The position numbers and the translations under genes were made by a program. A model generated the notes under the pieces. The model was given only the letters and a program-made list of their open reading frames with translations, made no database searches and was not told the DNA's origin. Shown here in pieces: positions 18,434-29,029 of a stretch of 64,000 nt of DNA (the stretch's first letter is position 1; each line of letters opens with the position of its first letter). Origin of the DNA: Citreicoccus inhibens (GTDB lineage: Bacteria > Myxococcota > Myxococcia > Myxococcales > Myxococcaceae); assembly GCF_019039035.1 (NCBI RefSeq), contig NZ_JAHNZT010000007.1:62001-126000 (forward strand), written 5' to 3'.

Positions 18434-19066
18434 TCACCTCTGAAGGAAACCCTCCAGGCGAGCCTTCACCTCGGGCCAGTCCGTGTCGATGACGCCATAA
18501 TACGCGCTGTCACGAACCACGCCGCCGCGCACGAGCATGTGGTTGCGCAAGATGCCCTCGAACGTCGCGCCCATGCGCTCGATGGCCGCGCGCGAGCGGG
18601 CGTTGTAGCGGTCCGTCTTGAGCTGCACGCGCATCACCTGGAGCTGCTCGAACGCGTGGCGCAAGAGCAGGTACTTGCACTCGGTGTTCACCCGCGTGCG
18701 CCAGGCCCGGCGCCCCAGCCACGTGTAGCCGATCTCGAGCGTCCGGTTGTCACGCTGGATGTCCAGATAGCGCGTGGAGCCCAGCGGCTCGCCCGTGGTC
18801 TTCTCCAAGACGACGAACGCTTGCTCGGTGCCTCGCCCGGCCGCCGACAGGGCGCTGGAGATGAACGCCTCCACGTCCTCTCGCGTGCGCAGGACGCGCG
18901 AGAAGTGGGTGAAGATTTCCTCCTCGCACAGGGCCGTGAGCGCGGGCGCATGCTCCAGGCCCAGGGGCGCGAGGCGCACGTCCCGCCCCTCCAAGGTGAC
19001 GGGCGGGACGATGAGCGGCACGAGCTCCCGGTGCGGGCGCTCCGAATCCAGGGGAACAGAGGTCAT
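18434..19066 (-). CDS. GNAT N-acetyltransferase, RimJ/RimL-like
   Basis: Predicted acetyl-CoA transferase of the GNAT superfamily. The pattern VRLAPLGLEHAPAL (N-terminal strand/helix), EIGYTWLGRRAWRTRVNTECKYLLL (CoA-binding region) and NARSRAAIERMGATFEGILR (motif B) fits the RimJ/RimL group that acetylates protein N-termini or small amines. Substrate unknown. It lies 39 bp after rpoN and overlaps the next gene, so it is probably in the rpoN transcript. Confidence 0.88.
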   Translation of the reverse strand: MTSVPLDSERPHRELVPLIVPPVTLEGRDVRLAPLGLEHAPALTALCEEEIFTHFSRVLRTREDVEAFISSALSAAGRGTEQAFVVLEKTTGEPLGSTRYLDIQRDNRTLEIGYTWLGRRAWRTRVNTECKYLLLRHAFEQLQVMRVQLKTDRYNARSRAAIERMGATFEGILRNHMLVRGGVVRDSAYYGVIDTDWPEVKARLEGFLQR

Positions 19067-19105
19067 GCCGCCGAGCGTGCCTCAGACGCGCGCGGCGGTC
19101 ATCCG

Positions 19106-20623
<1,518 letters not shown>

Positions 20624-20728
20624 GTGAGGCGTCTCCCCGGGCCTTCCTAGGTCGCTTGACGGGAACGGCCCATCAAGGACCGTGCCAACGTAACAAGGCC
20701 CCCTGACTTCGTCTAGTGCCGACCTCCA

Positions 20729-20743
20729 TGGCCCCCTGCTTGC
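20729..20743 (+). promoter_or_regulatory. Sigma-54-like -24/-12 element opposing rpoN
   Basis: The plus strand reads TGGCCC-N5-TTGC, followed by A. The GG and GC dinucleotides are 12 bp apart, the required register, and only one base of TGGCAC differs. It points away from rpoN towards the 3' end of lptB, where there is no plus-strand gene of note. Overlap with the candidate rpoN -10 suggests sigma-54 binding could repress rpoN. Confidence 0.4.
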
Positions 20744-20770
20744 ATATCTTCAATTCCACAATAAATTCAA
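20741..20770 (-). promoter_or_regulatory. Candidate rpoN promoter in an AT-rich island
   Basis: On the minus strand TTGAAT (20765-20770) and TATGCA (20741-20746) are 18 bp apart and point to rpoN, about 110 bp ahead. The stretch 20740-20800 is strikingly AT-rich for this genome. The match to the sigma-70 consensus is partial. The -10 candidate overlaps a sigma-54-like element on the opposite strand (20729-20743). Confidence 0.4.
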
Positions 20771-20873
20771 AGAGTTGTAAGCACTTTGAGTGCACCTGGG
20801 CTGTTCAACCCACGACGCAAAAGCGAGGCCAACCCACCTCGCAGCGGCCTTGTGTTGTTGTCCGGAGCGTGCT

Positions 20874-21611
20874 TCAGAGCGCCTGGAGTTGGAACCGCTC
20901 GCCCAGATAGACGGCGCGGGCGCGGGAGGACGCGGCGATCTGCGCCGGCGTGCCCTCCTCCAGGATTTGCCCCTGTGCGATGATGTATGCTCGGTCACAG
21001 ATGCCCAGGGTGTCCTGGACGTTGTGGTCGGTGATGAGGATGCCCAGGCCGCGCTCGCGCAGGAGCTGAATCTGGCGCTGGAGGTCGCCCACGTTGATGG
21101 GGTCCACGCCGGCGAAGGGCTCGTCGAAGAGGATGAAGCGGGGCTCGGGGATGAGGCTCCGGGCAATCTCGGCGCGGCGCCGCTCGCCTCCGGACAGGGT
21201 CTCCCCGAGAGACTCGGCGACGTGGCCCAGTCCGAACTCCTGGAGCAAGGTGTCCGCGCGCTGGGACCGCGCGCGCGCATCCAGGCCCTTCTGCAACTCC
21301 AGCACGGCCAGGAAGTTCTGGCGGACGGTGAGTTTGCGGAAGACCGAGGCCTCCTGGGGCAGGTAGCCCAGCCCGCGCCGGGCGCGGCGGTGCATGGGCA
21401 GGTGCGTGAGGTCCTCGTCACCCACGTGGACGCGGCCGGCGTCGGGGGACACCAGGCCCACCACCATGTTGAAGCTCGTCGTCTTCCCGGCGCCATTGGG
21501 GCCCAGCAGGCCCACGACCTCGCCGGGGGCGACGTTGAAGGAGACGCCCTGGACGACCTTGCGGCGCCGGTAGGTCTTCTGCAGCCCCTCCGCGGACAGC
21601 TTCGCGCTCAC
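20874..21611 (-). CDS. lptB: LPS export ABC transporter ATP-binding protein LptB
   Basis: Cytoplasmic ATPase of the LptB2FG transporter that extracts LPS from the inner membrane. Walker A is GPNGAGKTT (about 37-45), the signature [12 protein letters not shown] and Walker B with DEPFAGVDP follow, and the switch His is in ITDHNVQDT. Length 245 is normal. The GTG start at 21611 overlaps the lptA stop (GTGA). The open frame runs further upstream but that part lies inside lptA. Confidence 0.96.
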   Translation of the reverse strand: MSAKLSAEGLQKTYRRRKVVQGVSFNVAPGEVVGLLGPNGAGKTTSFNMVVGLVSPDAGRVHVGDEDLTHLPMHRRARRGLGYLPQEASVFRKLTVRQNFLAVLELQKGLDARARSQRADTLLQEFGLGHVAESLGETLSGGERRRAEIARSLIPEPRFILFDEPFAGVDPINVGDLQRQIQLLRERGLGILITDHNVQDTLGICDRAYIIAQGQILEEGTPAQIAASSRARAVYLGERFQLQAL

Positions 21612-22243
21612 TTCGAGCCGCCTCCCTGGGGCGGTGTGCCCGCCGTGGGCGTCGCGCTGCCGCGCTTGCGGCCTCCCAGCGGGGTGCCGGCCTGGGACTC
21701 GACGAGGATGCGGGCGTTCTCCACCTCCAGCCGCTCGCTGCCCAGCGTCAGGCGCACCTTGGTGCCCGTCACGTAGGTGGTGCCCTGGCGCGCCTCGGGC
21801 GAGCCCGTCACCACCAGCACGCCGGTGGGCACGTCGTAGTCGGCGCGGTCGCCTCGGGCCGTGCGGTCGCCGTCCACCGCGCGCACGTTGCCGGTGCACA
21901 CCACCCGCGTCACCTCCTGCGGCTGGGTGTAGTAGGCGATCATCTTGTCGCAGCGCAGGTCCAGCGTCCGGTGCTTCACCTGCACGTCGCCGGTGAGGAT
22001 GGACTGCTTGCGGTCCCCGGTGACGAGCTGCGCGGAGATCTGCACCGGGTCGCGATAGCTCGTGGGTCCCGGTGCGCCCTCCTTGGGCGCGGGCGTGGGA
22101 GACGACGGCGGCGCGGGGGCCGGCAGCCTGCCCGAGGCCGGCGTGCTCACCGGGGCCTGGCTCGTCGCGGGGGTCGTCCCCGTCGCGGCCACCACGGGCG
22201 ACGGCGGGGCGAGGAAGAAGGCCATCACGAGGAAGTCAATCAC
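21608..22243 (-). CDS. lptA: LPS transport periplasmic protein LptA (OstA-like)
   Basis: Forms the periplasmic bridge that carries LPS from LptC to LptD. The OstA/LptA jellyroll covers about 64-190 ([22 protein letters not shown], then [16 protein letters not shown]). A signal peptide (about 1-20) and a Pro/Ala-rich linker (about 25-58) precede it, and the linker is longer than in enterobacteria. It overlaps lptC by 8 bp and lptB by 4 bp, so the three are translated together. Confidence 0.92.
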   Translation of the reverse strand: MIDFLVMAFFLAPPSPVVAATGTTPATSQAPVSTPASGRLPAPAPPSSPTPAPKEGAPGPTSYRDPVQISAQLVTGDRKQSILTGDVQVKHRTLDLRCDKMIAYYTQPQEVTRVVCTGNVRAVDGDRTARGDRADYDVPTGVLVVTGSPEARQGTTYVTGTKVRLTLGSERLEVENARILVESQAGTPLGGRKRGSATPTAGTPPQGGGSK

Positions 22244-22784
22244 GCTGCGCTCCCAGCACGGTCCGCACCGAGCCCTCGAAGGTGTACGACTCGTCGGGGA
22301 GCGACAGCGCGAAGCGCTCCGCGCTCAGCCGGTAGTCCGGTCCCTTCACCGTCAATCCCTCGTTTCCGTGCGCATTCCGGGCCGTGGCGTCGTACGTCAA
22401 CCGCGGCGTGTTCGCGACCATGCCCTCCCCGGTGCGCACCACCACGCCACCCAGCCCGGTCCACTGCTTGGACGCCAGGCTGCCTTCCATCCGTGGCGCG
22501 TGGATGTCCACGCCGCTGGCCGAGGCGAACGGTGAGTCGCTCGCCCCCGGCGCGCGCGGCAGGTGCACGAGCACGGTGGAGCCCTGCACCTCGCCCGTCA
22601 TCCGCTGGTAGGTCACCTGCTCCGCCCGCCCCGACACCACCAACGTCTCGCCCTCGAAGGAGCGCAGCCGGGCGCCATGCAGCGTCACGGTGGGCGGCGG
22701 CTCCGCGGACTCCTCCCGCGCGCGACGCGGCGTACACGCGACCGCGAGGAGGCCCAGCGAGCTGATGAGGACGATGCGCGACAC
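22236..22784 (-). CDS. lptC: LPS export protein LptC
   Basis: Periplasmic LPS transfer factor, partner of LptB2FG. Here the N-terminus is a lipoprotein signal (lipobox LLAVAC, Cys about 17) instead of the usual single membrane anchor. The rest forms the LptC/OstA-like beta-fold (about 34-175). Length 182 fits the family. It begins 12 bp after the lpxL-like gene and overlaps lptA. Confidence 0.88.
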   Translation of the reverse strand: MSRIVLISSLGLLAVACTPRRAREESAEPPPTVTLHGARLRSFEGETLVVSGRAEQVTYQRMTGEVQGSTVLVHLPRAPGASDSPFASASGVDIHAPRMEGSLASKQWTGLGGVVVRTGEGMVANTPRLTYDATARNAHGNEGLTVKGPDYRLSAERFALSLPDESYTFEGSVRTVLGAQRD

Positions 22785-22796
22785 GCCGCCTTCCTA

Positions 22797-23723
22797 TCAC
22801 CGCACCGCTACCGCTGGCGCGGCCGGACGCGTCTTCCAGCGCTGATGCATCCACACCCACTGCTCCGGGGCGCGGCGGATGGCGGCCTCGATGCGAGCGT
22901 TGAGCGCGGCGGTGAGCTCGAGCACGCCCGCCTCACGGTCCTCCGACGGCGGAGCGACCACCTCCTCCATGAACAGGCGGTAGCCCTTGCCCGAGCGCTG
23001 GCAGAACCCCACCACCACGGCCGCGCCCGTGCGCAGCGCGAGGTCCGCGGCGGCGCGCGGCGTGGCGGCCAGCTCGCCGAAGAAGGGCACGAACACGGAC
23101 TGCACCTTCGTGTCCTGGTCGATGAGGATGCCGAGGATTTCTCCAGCGCGCAGGGCGCGGAGCATCGCGCGGGCCGCGCCCTCCTGGCCGCGCCAGATGC
23201 TGCGCACCCCACCCCGCGCCCGGAAGTCACCCACCAGCGCGGTGAGGCGCGGATCCGACGTCTCCTTCGCGATGCTCTGGCTGGGGTAGCCCGAGCGCGC
23301 CACCCGGCGGGCCAACAGCTCCCAGTTCCCCACATGTCCGGAGACGAAGACGACCCCCTTGCCCCGGGCCAGCGCGGCCTCCAGCACCGCTCGGTCGGCC
23401 TGGGGCCACTCCACCAACCCCTCCAGCGCCGGGTCGAGCGTCCGCGCGCACGAGACCTCCAGCGCGGCGGCGCCCAGGTGGCGGAAGCAGGCCCGCGCCA
23501 GGGCCAGGCGCTCCGCCTCGGACTTCTCCGGGAAGGCCCGCGCCAGCGACTTCAGGGCCTTGCGGCGCTCCCCTCCGGCCAGGTGGAAGCCCAGGGCGCC
23601 CAGGGCAGCGCCCAGGGACGTGGCCAACCCCAAGGGGAGGAATTGGAGAAGGACCAACACCCCACGGATGAGCACGTAGCGGAGGAAACGCTTGAGGCGC
23701 TTTGCTAAGGGTGGTCGCTCCAC
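22797..23723 (-). CDS. Lipid A biosynthesis acyltransferase, LpxL/LpxM family
   Basis: Inner-membrane enzyme expected to add a secondary acyl chain to lipid A. The catalytic HX4D/E motif is HVGNWE in VFVSGHVGNWELLARR, and an N-terminal hydrophobic anchor spans about 12-35. Length 308 fits LpxL (about 306). The frame stays open for over 1 kb upstream across astB, but the GTG at 23723 has GGAG 7 bases upstream and gives the family length. It is upstream of lptC and probably starts that operon. Which acyl position it acts on is unknown. Confidence 0.9.
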   Translation of the reverse strand: MERPPLAKRLKRFLRYVLIRGVLVLLQFLPLGLATSLGAALGALGFHLAGGERRKALKSLARAFPEKSEAERLALARACFRHLGAAALEVSCARTLDPALEGLVEWPQADRAVLEAALARGKGVVFVSGHVGNWELLARRVARSGYPSQSIAKETSDPRLTALVGDFRARGGVRSIWRGQEGAARAMLRALRAGEILGILIDQDTKVQSVFVPFFGELAATPRAAADLALRTGAAVVVGFCQRSGKGYRLFMEEVVAPPSEDREAGVLELTAALNARIEAAIRRAPEQWVWMHQRWKTRPAAPAVAVR

Positions 23724-23741
23724 AAGGCGTCTCCATATCCC

Positions 23742-25064
23742 ATGCGCGAATACAACTTCGACGGGCTCGTCGGTCCCACCCACAATTTCGCCGGACTGTC
23801 GCCCGGCAACCTGGCGTCCCAGAGTCACGGCGGCGAGCCGAGCCACCCTCGCGAGGCCGCGCTCCAAGGCCTGGAGAAGATGCGCTTCGTCGCGGGGCTC
23901 GGCGTTGGACAAGCGGTGCTGCCGCCCCAGCCGCGTCCGTCGCTGCGCACCCTGCGCGCGCTCGGCTTCACCGGCTCGGACGAAGAGGTCATCACCCGCG
24001 CCGCGCGCGAGTCCGAGCACCTGCTGCGCCTGACCTCCAGCGCCTCCGCCATGTGGACGGCCAACGCGGCCACCATCGCGCCGTCCTCGGACACGGCGGA
24101 TGGGCGCCTGCACCTGACGCCCGCGAACCTGTCCCAGATGTTCCACCGGGCCATCGAGGCGGACACCACGCACTCGGTGCTCCGCGCCATCTTCTCGGAC
24201 GCGCGGCACTTCGCGGTGCACCCGCCGCTGCCGCCCGGCAGTCACTTCGCGGACGAGGGCGCGGCCAACCACACGCGGCTGTCCACCCCGGGCCACGCCG
24301 CCGTGCACCTGCTCGCCTGGGGACGCGGCGCGTGGCACGACGTGGCGGGGCCCAAGCGCTTCCCGGCGCGGCAGACACTGGAGGCCAGTCAGGCCCTGGC
24401 GCGGCTGCACCAGTTGGACATGCGGCAGGTGCTCTTCCCGCAGCAGCACCCCGACGGCATCGACGCGGGCGCGTTCCACACGGACGTGCTCGCGGTGGGC
24501 AACGGCGCGTTCCTCATGCTGCACGAGCTGGCCTTCGTGGATCACCCCGGCCTGCTCCAGATGCTGCGCGAGAAGCTGGGCCCGGACTTCCGAGCCATCG
24601 TCGCCACCACCGCCGAGCTGCCCGTGCAGGACGCCGTGCGCGCGTACCCGTTCAACTCGCAGGTGCTGACGCTTCCGGAGGGCCGCATGGCCATCGTCGC
24701 GCCGGTGGAGAGCCGCGAGACGCCCGCCGCCCGTCGCTTCCTCGAGCGCGTGGTGGCGGAGGACTCGCCCGTGACGGCGGTGCACTACCTGGACGTGCGC
24801 CAGTCCATGAACAACGGCGGCGGCCCCGCGTGCCTCCGCCAGCGCATCTCGCTCACCGATGCCGAGCGCGGCGCCATCACCGCCGACGTCTTCTACACGC
24901 CGGCCCTGCACGACTCGCTCGCGGCCTGGGTGCGGCGCAACTATCGCGAGGTGCTGCGCCCCCGCGACCTCCAGGACCCGCAGCTCGCGCGAGAGACGAT
25001 GACCGCGCTCGATGAGCTGACGCGCATCCTGAAGCTCGGCAGCGTCTACGACTTCCAGCAATAG
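23742..25064 (+). CDS. astB: N-succinylarginine dihydrolase
   Basis: Second enzyme of the arginine succinyltransferase pathway, converting N2-succinylarginine to succinylornithine, ammonia and CO2. The catalytic residues of E. coli AstB (E174, H248, C365) correspond to E172, H246 and C364 here (C364 in NNGGGPACL). Length 440 matches (447). The other ast genes are not in the window. It is divergent from the lpxL-like gene with only 18 bp between the two start codons. Confidence 0.96.
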   Translation: MREYNFDGLVGPTHNFAGLSPGNLASQSHGGEPSHPREAALQGLEKMRFVAGLGVGQAVLPPQPRPSLRTLRALGFTGSDEEVITRAARESEHLLRLTSSASAMWTANAATIAPSSDTADGRLHLTPANLSQMFHRAIEADTTHSVLRAIFSDARHFAVHPPLPPGSHFADEGAANHTRLSTPGHAAVHLLAWGRGAWHDVAGPKRFPARQTLEASQALARLHQLDMRQVLFPQQHPDGIDAGAFHTDVLAVGNGAFLMLHELAFVDHPGLLQMLREKLGPDFRAIVATTAELPVQDAVRAYPFNSQVLTLPEGRMAIVAPVESRETPAARRFLERVVAEDSPVTAVHYLDVRQSMNNGGGPACLRQRISLTDAERGAITADVFYTPALHDSLAAWVRRNYREVLRPRDLQDPQLARETMTALDELTRILKLGSVYDFQQ

Positions 25065-25207
25065 CGGCGCGTGCCACCAGCCCGACGACGGTCGAGCCGG
25101 GGCGCTGCCTCCCTGGCCGCCTCGGGGGCTGGCGCGCGCGGAGCCTCGCCGGGGACGGCATCCCGCGGCCGGATGTCCACCTTCCGAAAGGGAGGCGACC
25201 GCCGGCC

Positions 25208-25729
25208 ATGATTCCAGAATCCATCCAGCACTATCTCCAACGCCACCAGGTGCGCTTCGAGCGCTACGCGCACGCCCGCGCCATCAGCGGGCAGGAGCTC
25301 GCCGCGACCTTGCACGTGTCCGGTTGGCGCGTGGCCAAGTCCGTCATCGTGAAGGCGGACCGCCGCCTGTGGATTGCCGTCGTCCCCGCCGCGGGCGCGG
25401 TGGACCTGGAGCAACTGGGACGCGCCATTGGCGCAAGCCACGTCCGGCTCGCCACCGAGGCCGAGTTCCGCGACGCCTTCCCCGAGTGCGAAGTGGGCGC
25501 GGAGCCTCCCTTCGGCGAGCTGTATGGGTTCCCTGTCGCCGTGGATGAGCGCCTCGGGATGAACGAGCGCGTGCTCTTCCGCGCGGGCTCACACGAGGAG
25601 GCGCTGGAGATGCGCTTCCAGGACTTCGCGACGCTGGAGTGGCCCGTCGTCGCATCGTTCCTGCGCGACGCGCCCCCGGCGCCACCGCCGCTGGCCATCT
25701 GGGAGATTGAAGCGCGCGTCGGACCGTGA
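25208..25729 (+). CDS. YbaK/EbsC-type aminoacyl-tRNA deacylase
   Basis: Predicted trans-editing enzyme that clears mischarged tRNA. The YbaK/ProX fold spans about 5-155, with the substrate-site Lys in GWRVAKSVIVKAD (about 46) and the GAEPPFGELYGFPVAVD strand. Length 173 is normal for stand-alone members. GGGAGG lies upstream of the ATG. It follows astB by 143 bp; a functional link is not apparent. Confidence 0.88.
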   Translation: MIPESIQHYLQRHQVRFERYAHARAISGQELAATLHVSGWRVAKSVIVKADRRLWIAVVPAAGAVDLEQLGRAIGASHVRLATEAEFRDAFPECEVGAEPPFGELYGFPVAVDERLGMNERVLFRAGSHEEALEMRFQDFATLEWPVVASFLRDAPPAPPPLAIWEIEARVGP

Positions 25730-25747
25730 GGGGGCGACAGCCTCGCG

Positions 25748-28366
25748 CTACGGCATCGCGCCATCTCCCACGGCGTCGGGCGTGCGGAGGTAGTGCTCCA
25801 GCTCTTGCGCGCGCGGGTCCTCGACGAGTTCCTTGCGGCGCGCCTCCACGCGTCCCCGCTCGACGGCCTCCAACCTCGCGGCCCACGCCTCCACGTCCTT
25901 GCGCGTGCCCGGGGGCATCAGACGCAAGCCCTCGTGCACCGAGCGCGCCGCCGCGTCGTAGCGCTGGAGCGCCTCCTGCAACCGCGCCACGGCGAAGTAG
26001 GCATCCGGGCTGGGCTGAAGCCGCGCCACGGACTGGCGCCGCTCCACCGCGCGAGACAGCAGTCCTTCATGCTCGAAGCACGCCGCCTCCAGGGCCAGCA
26101 GCCGGGCGCGCTGCTGGAAGTCCGTGAGGAAGGGCCCCACGCCCTCCAGCGTGTCGCGAGCGCGGCGAGTCAGCCCCGCATCCAACTCCCGCGCGGCCAG
26201 CGTGAAGGACAGCTCCACGTTGCCCGGGAAGCGCGCCAGCAAGCGCTCCAGCGACTGCAGGGCCTCGTCACCCTTGCCCTGCGCGCGCAGCACGTCCGCG
26301 CGCAGCAGCAACGTGCTCAGCGCCTCGGGGTCGCGCCGCTCCACTTCGGCACAGGCGGCGGAGGCGGCCTCGGGCTCGCCGCGCGCGAGCCGCAGACGGG
26401 CCTCGCGCGCCCACAGCGCCGCGATGCCCACCCGTCCCTCGAAGTGCTCGCGGGCCCAGGCCAGATAGTCCCGCGCCGCGTCTTGCCTTCCGGGCGTGTT
26501 GAGCAGCGCATCGGCGAGCCGCACCGCGTCCTCCGTCGTGTCCGGCGTCATCGCGGACAACTCGTCCACGGTGCGCGCGCGCGGGAGCGCCTCGGCCAGC
26601 AGGACGTTCACGTCACCGGCCTCGTGCGCCAAGCGGTACTCCAGGAAGCCCTGCGCGCGGCGCCCCAGCACGAGGAGCGCCCGCGCCGCCACGCGATGAG
26701 AGGGCGCGTCCACGGGCCGCAGGTAGAGCGCGCGGTTCACGAACGCGAGCGCCGAACCCGCCTGCGCGGGCCCCTGGTTGGCGTACGCGACGGCCACCGC
26801 CTGATACAGCAGATAGTCGGATGGATGCAGGTCGATGAGCGCCAGACCACGCTCACGCACGTGCTCCAACGGAGCCTTCGCCGCCACGAGCCCCACCAGC
26901 TCGGACTCCGCCGACTCCAGGTCCTGGCGACTCAGCCACGCGGCCCCGAGCGACACCACGCCGAGCCCCATCGCCCAGGCCATGACGGGCCGAGGCCGCG
27001 CGCTCCACGGCATCGCGCCCATGCGCGCCTTGTCTTCGGAAGGACGGGCCACGGTGCCCAACACCACCCACGCGGCGGCGGCGCACGCGGGCAACTCCAG
27101 GCTGAAGTCGAAGAGGTTGTGCAGGCCCAGCGCGGCCACCCCGCTGAGCGCGGCCAGCTCCGCCGCACCGTGACCCTCCTGGCGCAGCAGTCGCAGGAAG
27201 GCCCATGCGCCCAGCGCCAGCAGCATCAGCCCCGGCACACCGAACTCCGCGCCCCACTGGAGCACGACGTTCTCCGGGTGGGTGAGCGTGTTGGGGTTGG
27301 ACTCGGTCTGGTAGCGCGGGAAGGTGGGCTCGAACGCGCCGCGCCCCATGCCGAGCACGGGGAACGCCTCCGCGGCCCTCGCCATCATCGGCCACAGCTC
27401 CACCTTGCTGTGGCGCAGCTTGTCCACGCTGTCCGCCGTGCGCGCCTCGGCCCACAGGCGATCCGCGGCCAGATACGCCCCCGACGCCAGCACCGCCAGG
27501 AGCCCGAGCAGCACCGCCGCGCTGCGCCCCCACATGGGCAGGGGCCGGCCCTCACCGCCGCGCCGCTGACGGATGAGCCACAGCGCGAGCAGCACCTGCC
27601 CGAAGGCGAAGAACACGATGCCGCCGCGCGACAAAGACAGCAGCACACCGGCGCCCGACACGAGCGCGGCCAGCGCGAACACCAGCGCCCGCCCCCGCGA
27701 GCCGGCCGTCAACGCGAGCCCCAAAGACACCGTGGCCGCCAGCCCCAGGAAGCCCGCCAGATGGTTGGGATTGGCGAAGAACGTCACCAGCGTCGGCTGC
27801 GCGTGCACCCACGGCAGCACGCCAAACAGCGCGTTGACGCCGAACAGCGCGTGACCGAAGCCGACCACCGCCACGCCCGTGCCCGTGAAGGCCACCACCG
27901 ACAGCAGTCGCTGCCGCGAAGCCCGGGAGCGACTCACCTGCACTGCCGCGAGGAACGCCATGAGGTAGGCGAGGTGCTTGGCCAGCTCTCGCCACGTGGC
28001 CGGAGGGTCCATCGACACCGGCCGAAGGCCCGGGAGCCCCAGCGGGACGAGCGCGAACTCCCGCAGGGCCGCGGCCTCGGGGCTGAAGACCTGGAGCAGC
28101 ACCGTGGGCAACGGCACCAACTGCGCGAGACACAGCGCGATGGCGCCCGCCAGCGGCGCCGCGAGCCACGGCAGCTGAAACGACTGTCCCTGCCTCCGCG
28201 CGCCCACCGAGGCCAGCCCCAGCGCCAAAGCGGACACCACGCCCAGCGGCACGAGGCTCCAGCGAGCCGCGCCGCCCAGAGACAACGGCCCCATGACCAC
28301 GAGCACCGCGAGCGCGGCTTCCGCGAACACGGTGAACCGAGAGGTACGACGAGAAGCGGGGGACAT
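25748..28366 (-). CDS. O-antigen polymerase/ligase (Wzy/WaaL family) with C-terminal TPR region
   Basis: Polytopic membrane protein expected to polymerise or ligate undecaprenyl-linked repeat units in the periplasm. About 11 hydrophobic segments cover residues 12-470. The family motifs are FFANPNHLAGFL (about 220) and the large periplasmic loop with GMGRGAF and HPENVVLQWGAEFGVPG. Residues ~490-872 form TPR-like helical pairs facing the periplasm or cytoplasm. From memory, its position beside the lpt-rpoN block resembles WzyB of the M. xanthus BPS locus. The ATG at 28366 is chosen because it starts the membrane region; the open frame extends 35 codons upstream. Confidence 0.85.
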   Translation of the reverse strand: MSPASRRTSRFTVFAEAALAVLVVMGPLSLGGAARWSLVPLGVVSALALGLASVGARRQGQSFQLPWLAAPLAGAIALCLAQLVPLPTVLLQVFSPEAAALREFALVPLGLPGLRPVSMDPPATWRELAKHLAYLMAFLAAVQVSRSRASRQRLLSVVAFTGTGVAVVGFGHALFGVNALFGVLPWVHAQPTLVTFFANPNHLAGFLGLAATVSLGLALTAGSRGRALVFALAALVSGAGVLLSLSRGGIVFFAFGQVLLALWLIRQRRGGEGRPLPMWGRSAAVLLGLLAVLASGAYLAADRLWAEARTADSVDKLRHSKVELWPMMARAAEAFPVLGMGRGAFEPTFPRYQTESNPNTLTHPENVVLQWGAEFGVPGLMLLALGAWAFLRLLRQEGHGAAELAALSGVAALGLHNLFDFSLELPACAAAAWVVLGTVARPSEDKARMGAMPWSARPRPVMAWAMGLGVVSLGAAWLSRQDLESAESELVGLVAAKAPLEHVRERGLALIDLHPSDYLLYQAVAVAYANQGPAQAGSALAFVNRALYLRPVDAPSHRVAARALLVLGRRAQGFLEYRLAHEAGDVNVLLAEALPRARTVDELSAMTPDTTEDAVRLADALLNTPGRQDAARDYLAWAREHFEGRVGIAALWAREARLRLARGEPEAASAACAEVERRDPEALSTLLLRADVLRAQGKGDEALQSLERLLARFPGNVELSFTLAARELDAGLTRRARDTLEGVGPFLTDFQQRARLLALEAACFEHEGLLSRAVERRQSVARLQPSPDAYFAVARLQEALQRYDAAARSVHEGLRLMPPGTRKDVEAWAARLEAVERGRVEARRKELVEDPRAQELEHYLRTPDAVGDGAMP

Positions 28367-28753
28367 GGGGGCGCGCGCGATTATGTCACGAGCGCGCGGC
28401 AGCGCCCGATTCCCACCCGCGCTGGCCCCTCGGATGCCCGCCAGGCACGCGCGCCACGCCCCCTGAAACACACCGCATGAAACAGGCTCAGCTGGCCCTC
28501 GGGCCCGGGGGCCTCACCCTCGGGTCGTACGGACATGGTCGGGGCCGGACACCCGAGCCATCCCTGGAGGCAGCCCTGTCTCTCACCCGCGAGCATGGGG
28601 CGCGCGCCGTGCCAGGGGCGCCGGACACGCCGTCTTTCGCGCGCAAAGCTCCAGGCAAGCGGGCGGGCCTGCCCTCGGGCCGCGCACCCGAGCGACAGCC
28701 CCGCGCTTGCGTCGCTTGCATCCCGGGGGCCATCTGGCATCTTCCCCGAGCCC
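28367..28753. other. Intergenic region between divergent wzy-like and lipoprotein genes
   Basis: About 387 bp without a supported gene. Open frames on both strands here have no ribosome site and typical antisense composition. It should contain promoters for the two divergent genes, but I see no convincing consensus element, riboswitch or repeat. Confidence 0.5.
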
Positions 28754-29029
28754 ATGCGTCGCCTCGTCCTCACCGCCACCCTGCTCTGCGCCACCTTGTC
28801 CGGGCTCACCGCGTGCAAGAGCGCCTGCCGCGAGCTGTCCGAGAAGCTCTGCGATTGCGCCGTCAACTCCGTGGAGAAGCAGGCCTGCGAGCGCCGCGCC
28901 GCGCAGGAGGAGGGCCGCGTCGAGCCCACCGCCGACGATGACATCGCCTGCGAGGCGAAGCTGGACGTGTGCGACTGCCACGTCATCGAGACGGACGAAG
29001 GCAAGCGCAACTGCGGCCTGGCCCGCTAG
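28754..29029 (+). CDS. Small cysteine-rich lipoprotein
   Basis: Predicted 91-residue lipoprotein. The signal peptide ends in LTAC (Cys about 21) and the mature part has about eight more Cys, including CDC (twice) spaced by an acidic helix, which suggests disulphide bonds or metal binding. No family was recognised. The stop shares CTAG (29026-29029) with the convergent acyltransferase gene, so there is a 4-bp overlap. Confidence 0.75.
   Translation: MRRLVLTATLLCATLSGLTACKSACRELSEKLCDCAVNSVEKQACERRAAQEEGRVEPTADDDIACEAKLDVCDCHVIETDEGKRNCGLAR

Noticed and set aside
22797-25061. Extended 754-codon version of the lpxL-like gene
   Set aside because: The added part runs antisense through astB, whose active-site residues are intact; a GTG with a good ribosome site at 23723 gives the family length.
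25793-28480. Plus-strand open frame of 895 codons opposite the TPR polymerase gene
   Set aside because: Antisense shadow: low-complexity Arg/Gln/His-rich translation with no domain, against a clear membrane protein on the other strand.
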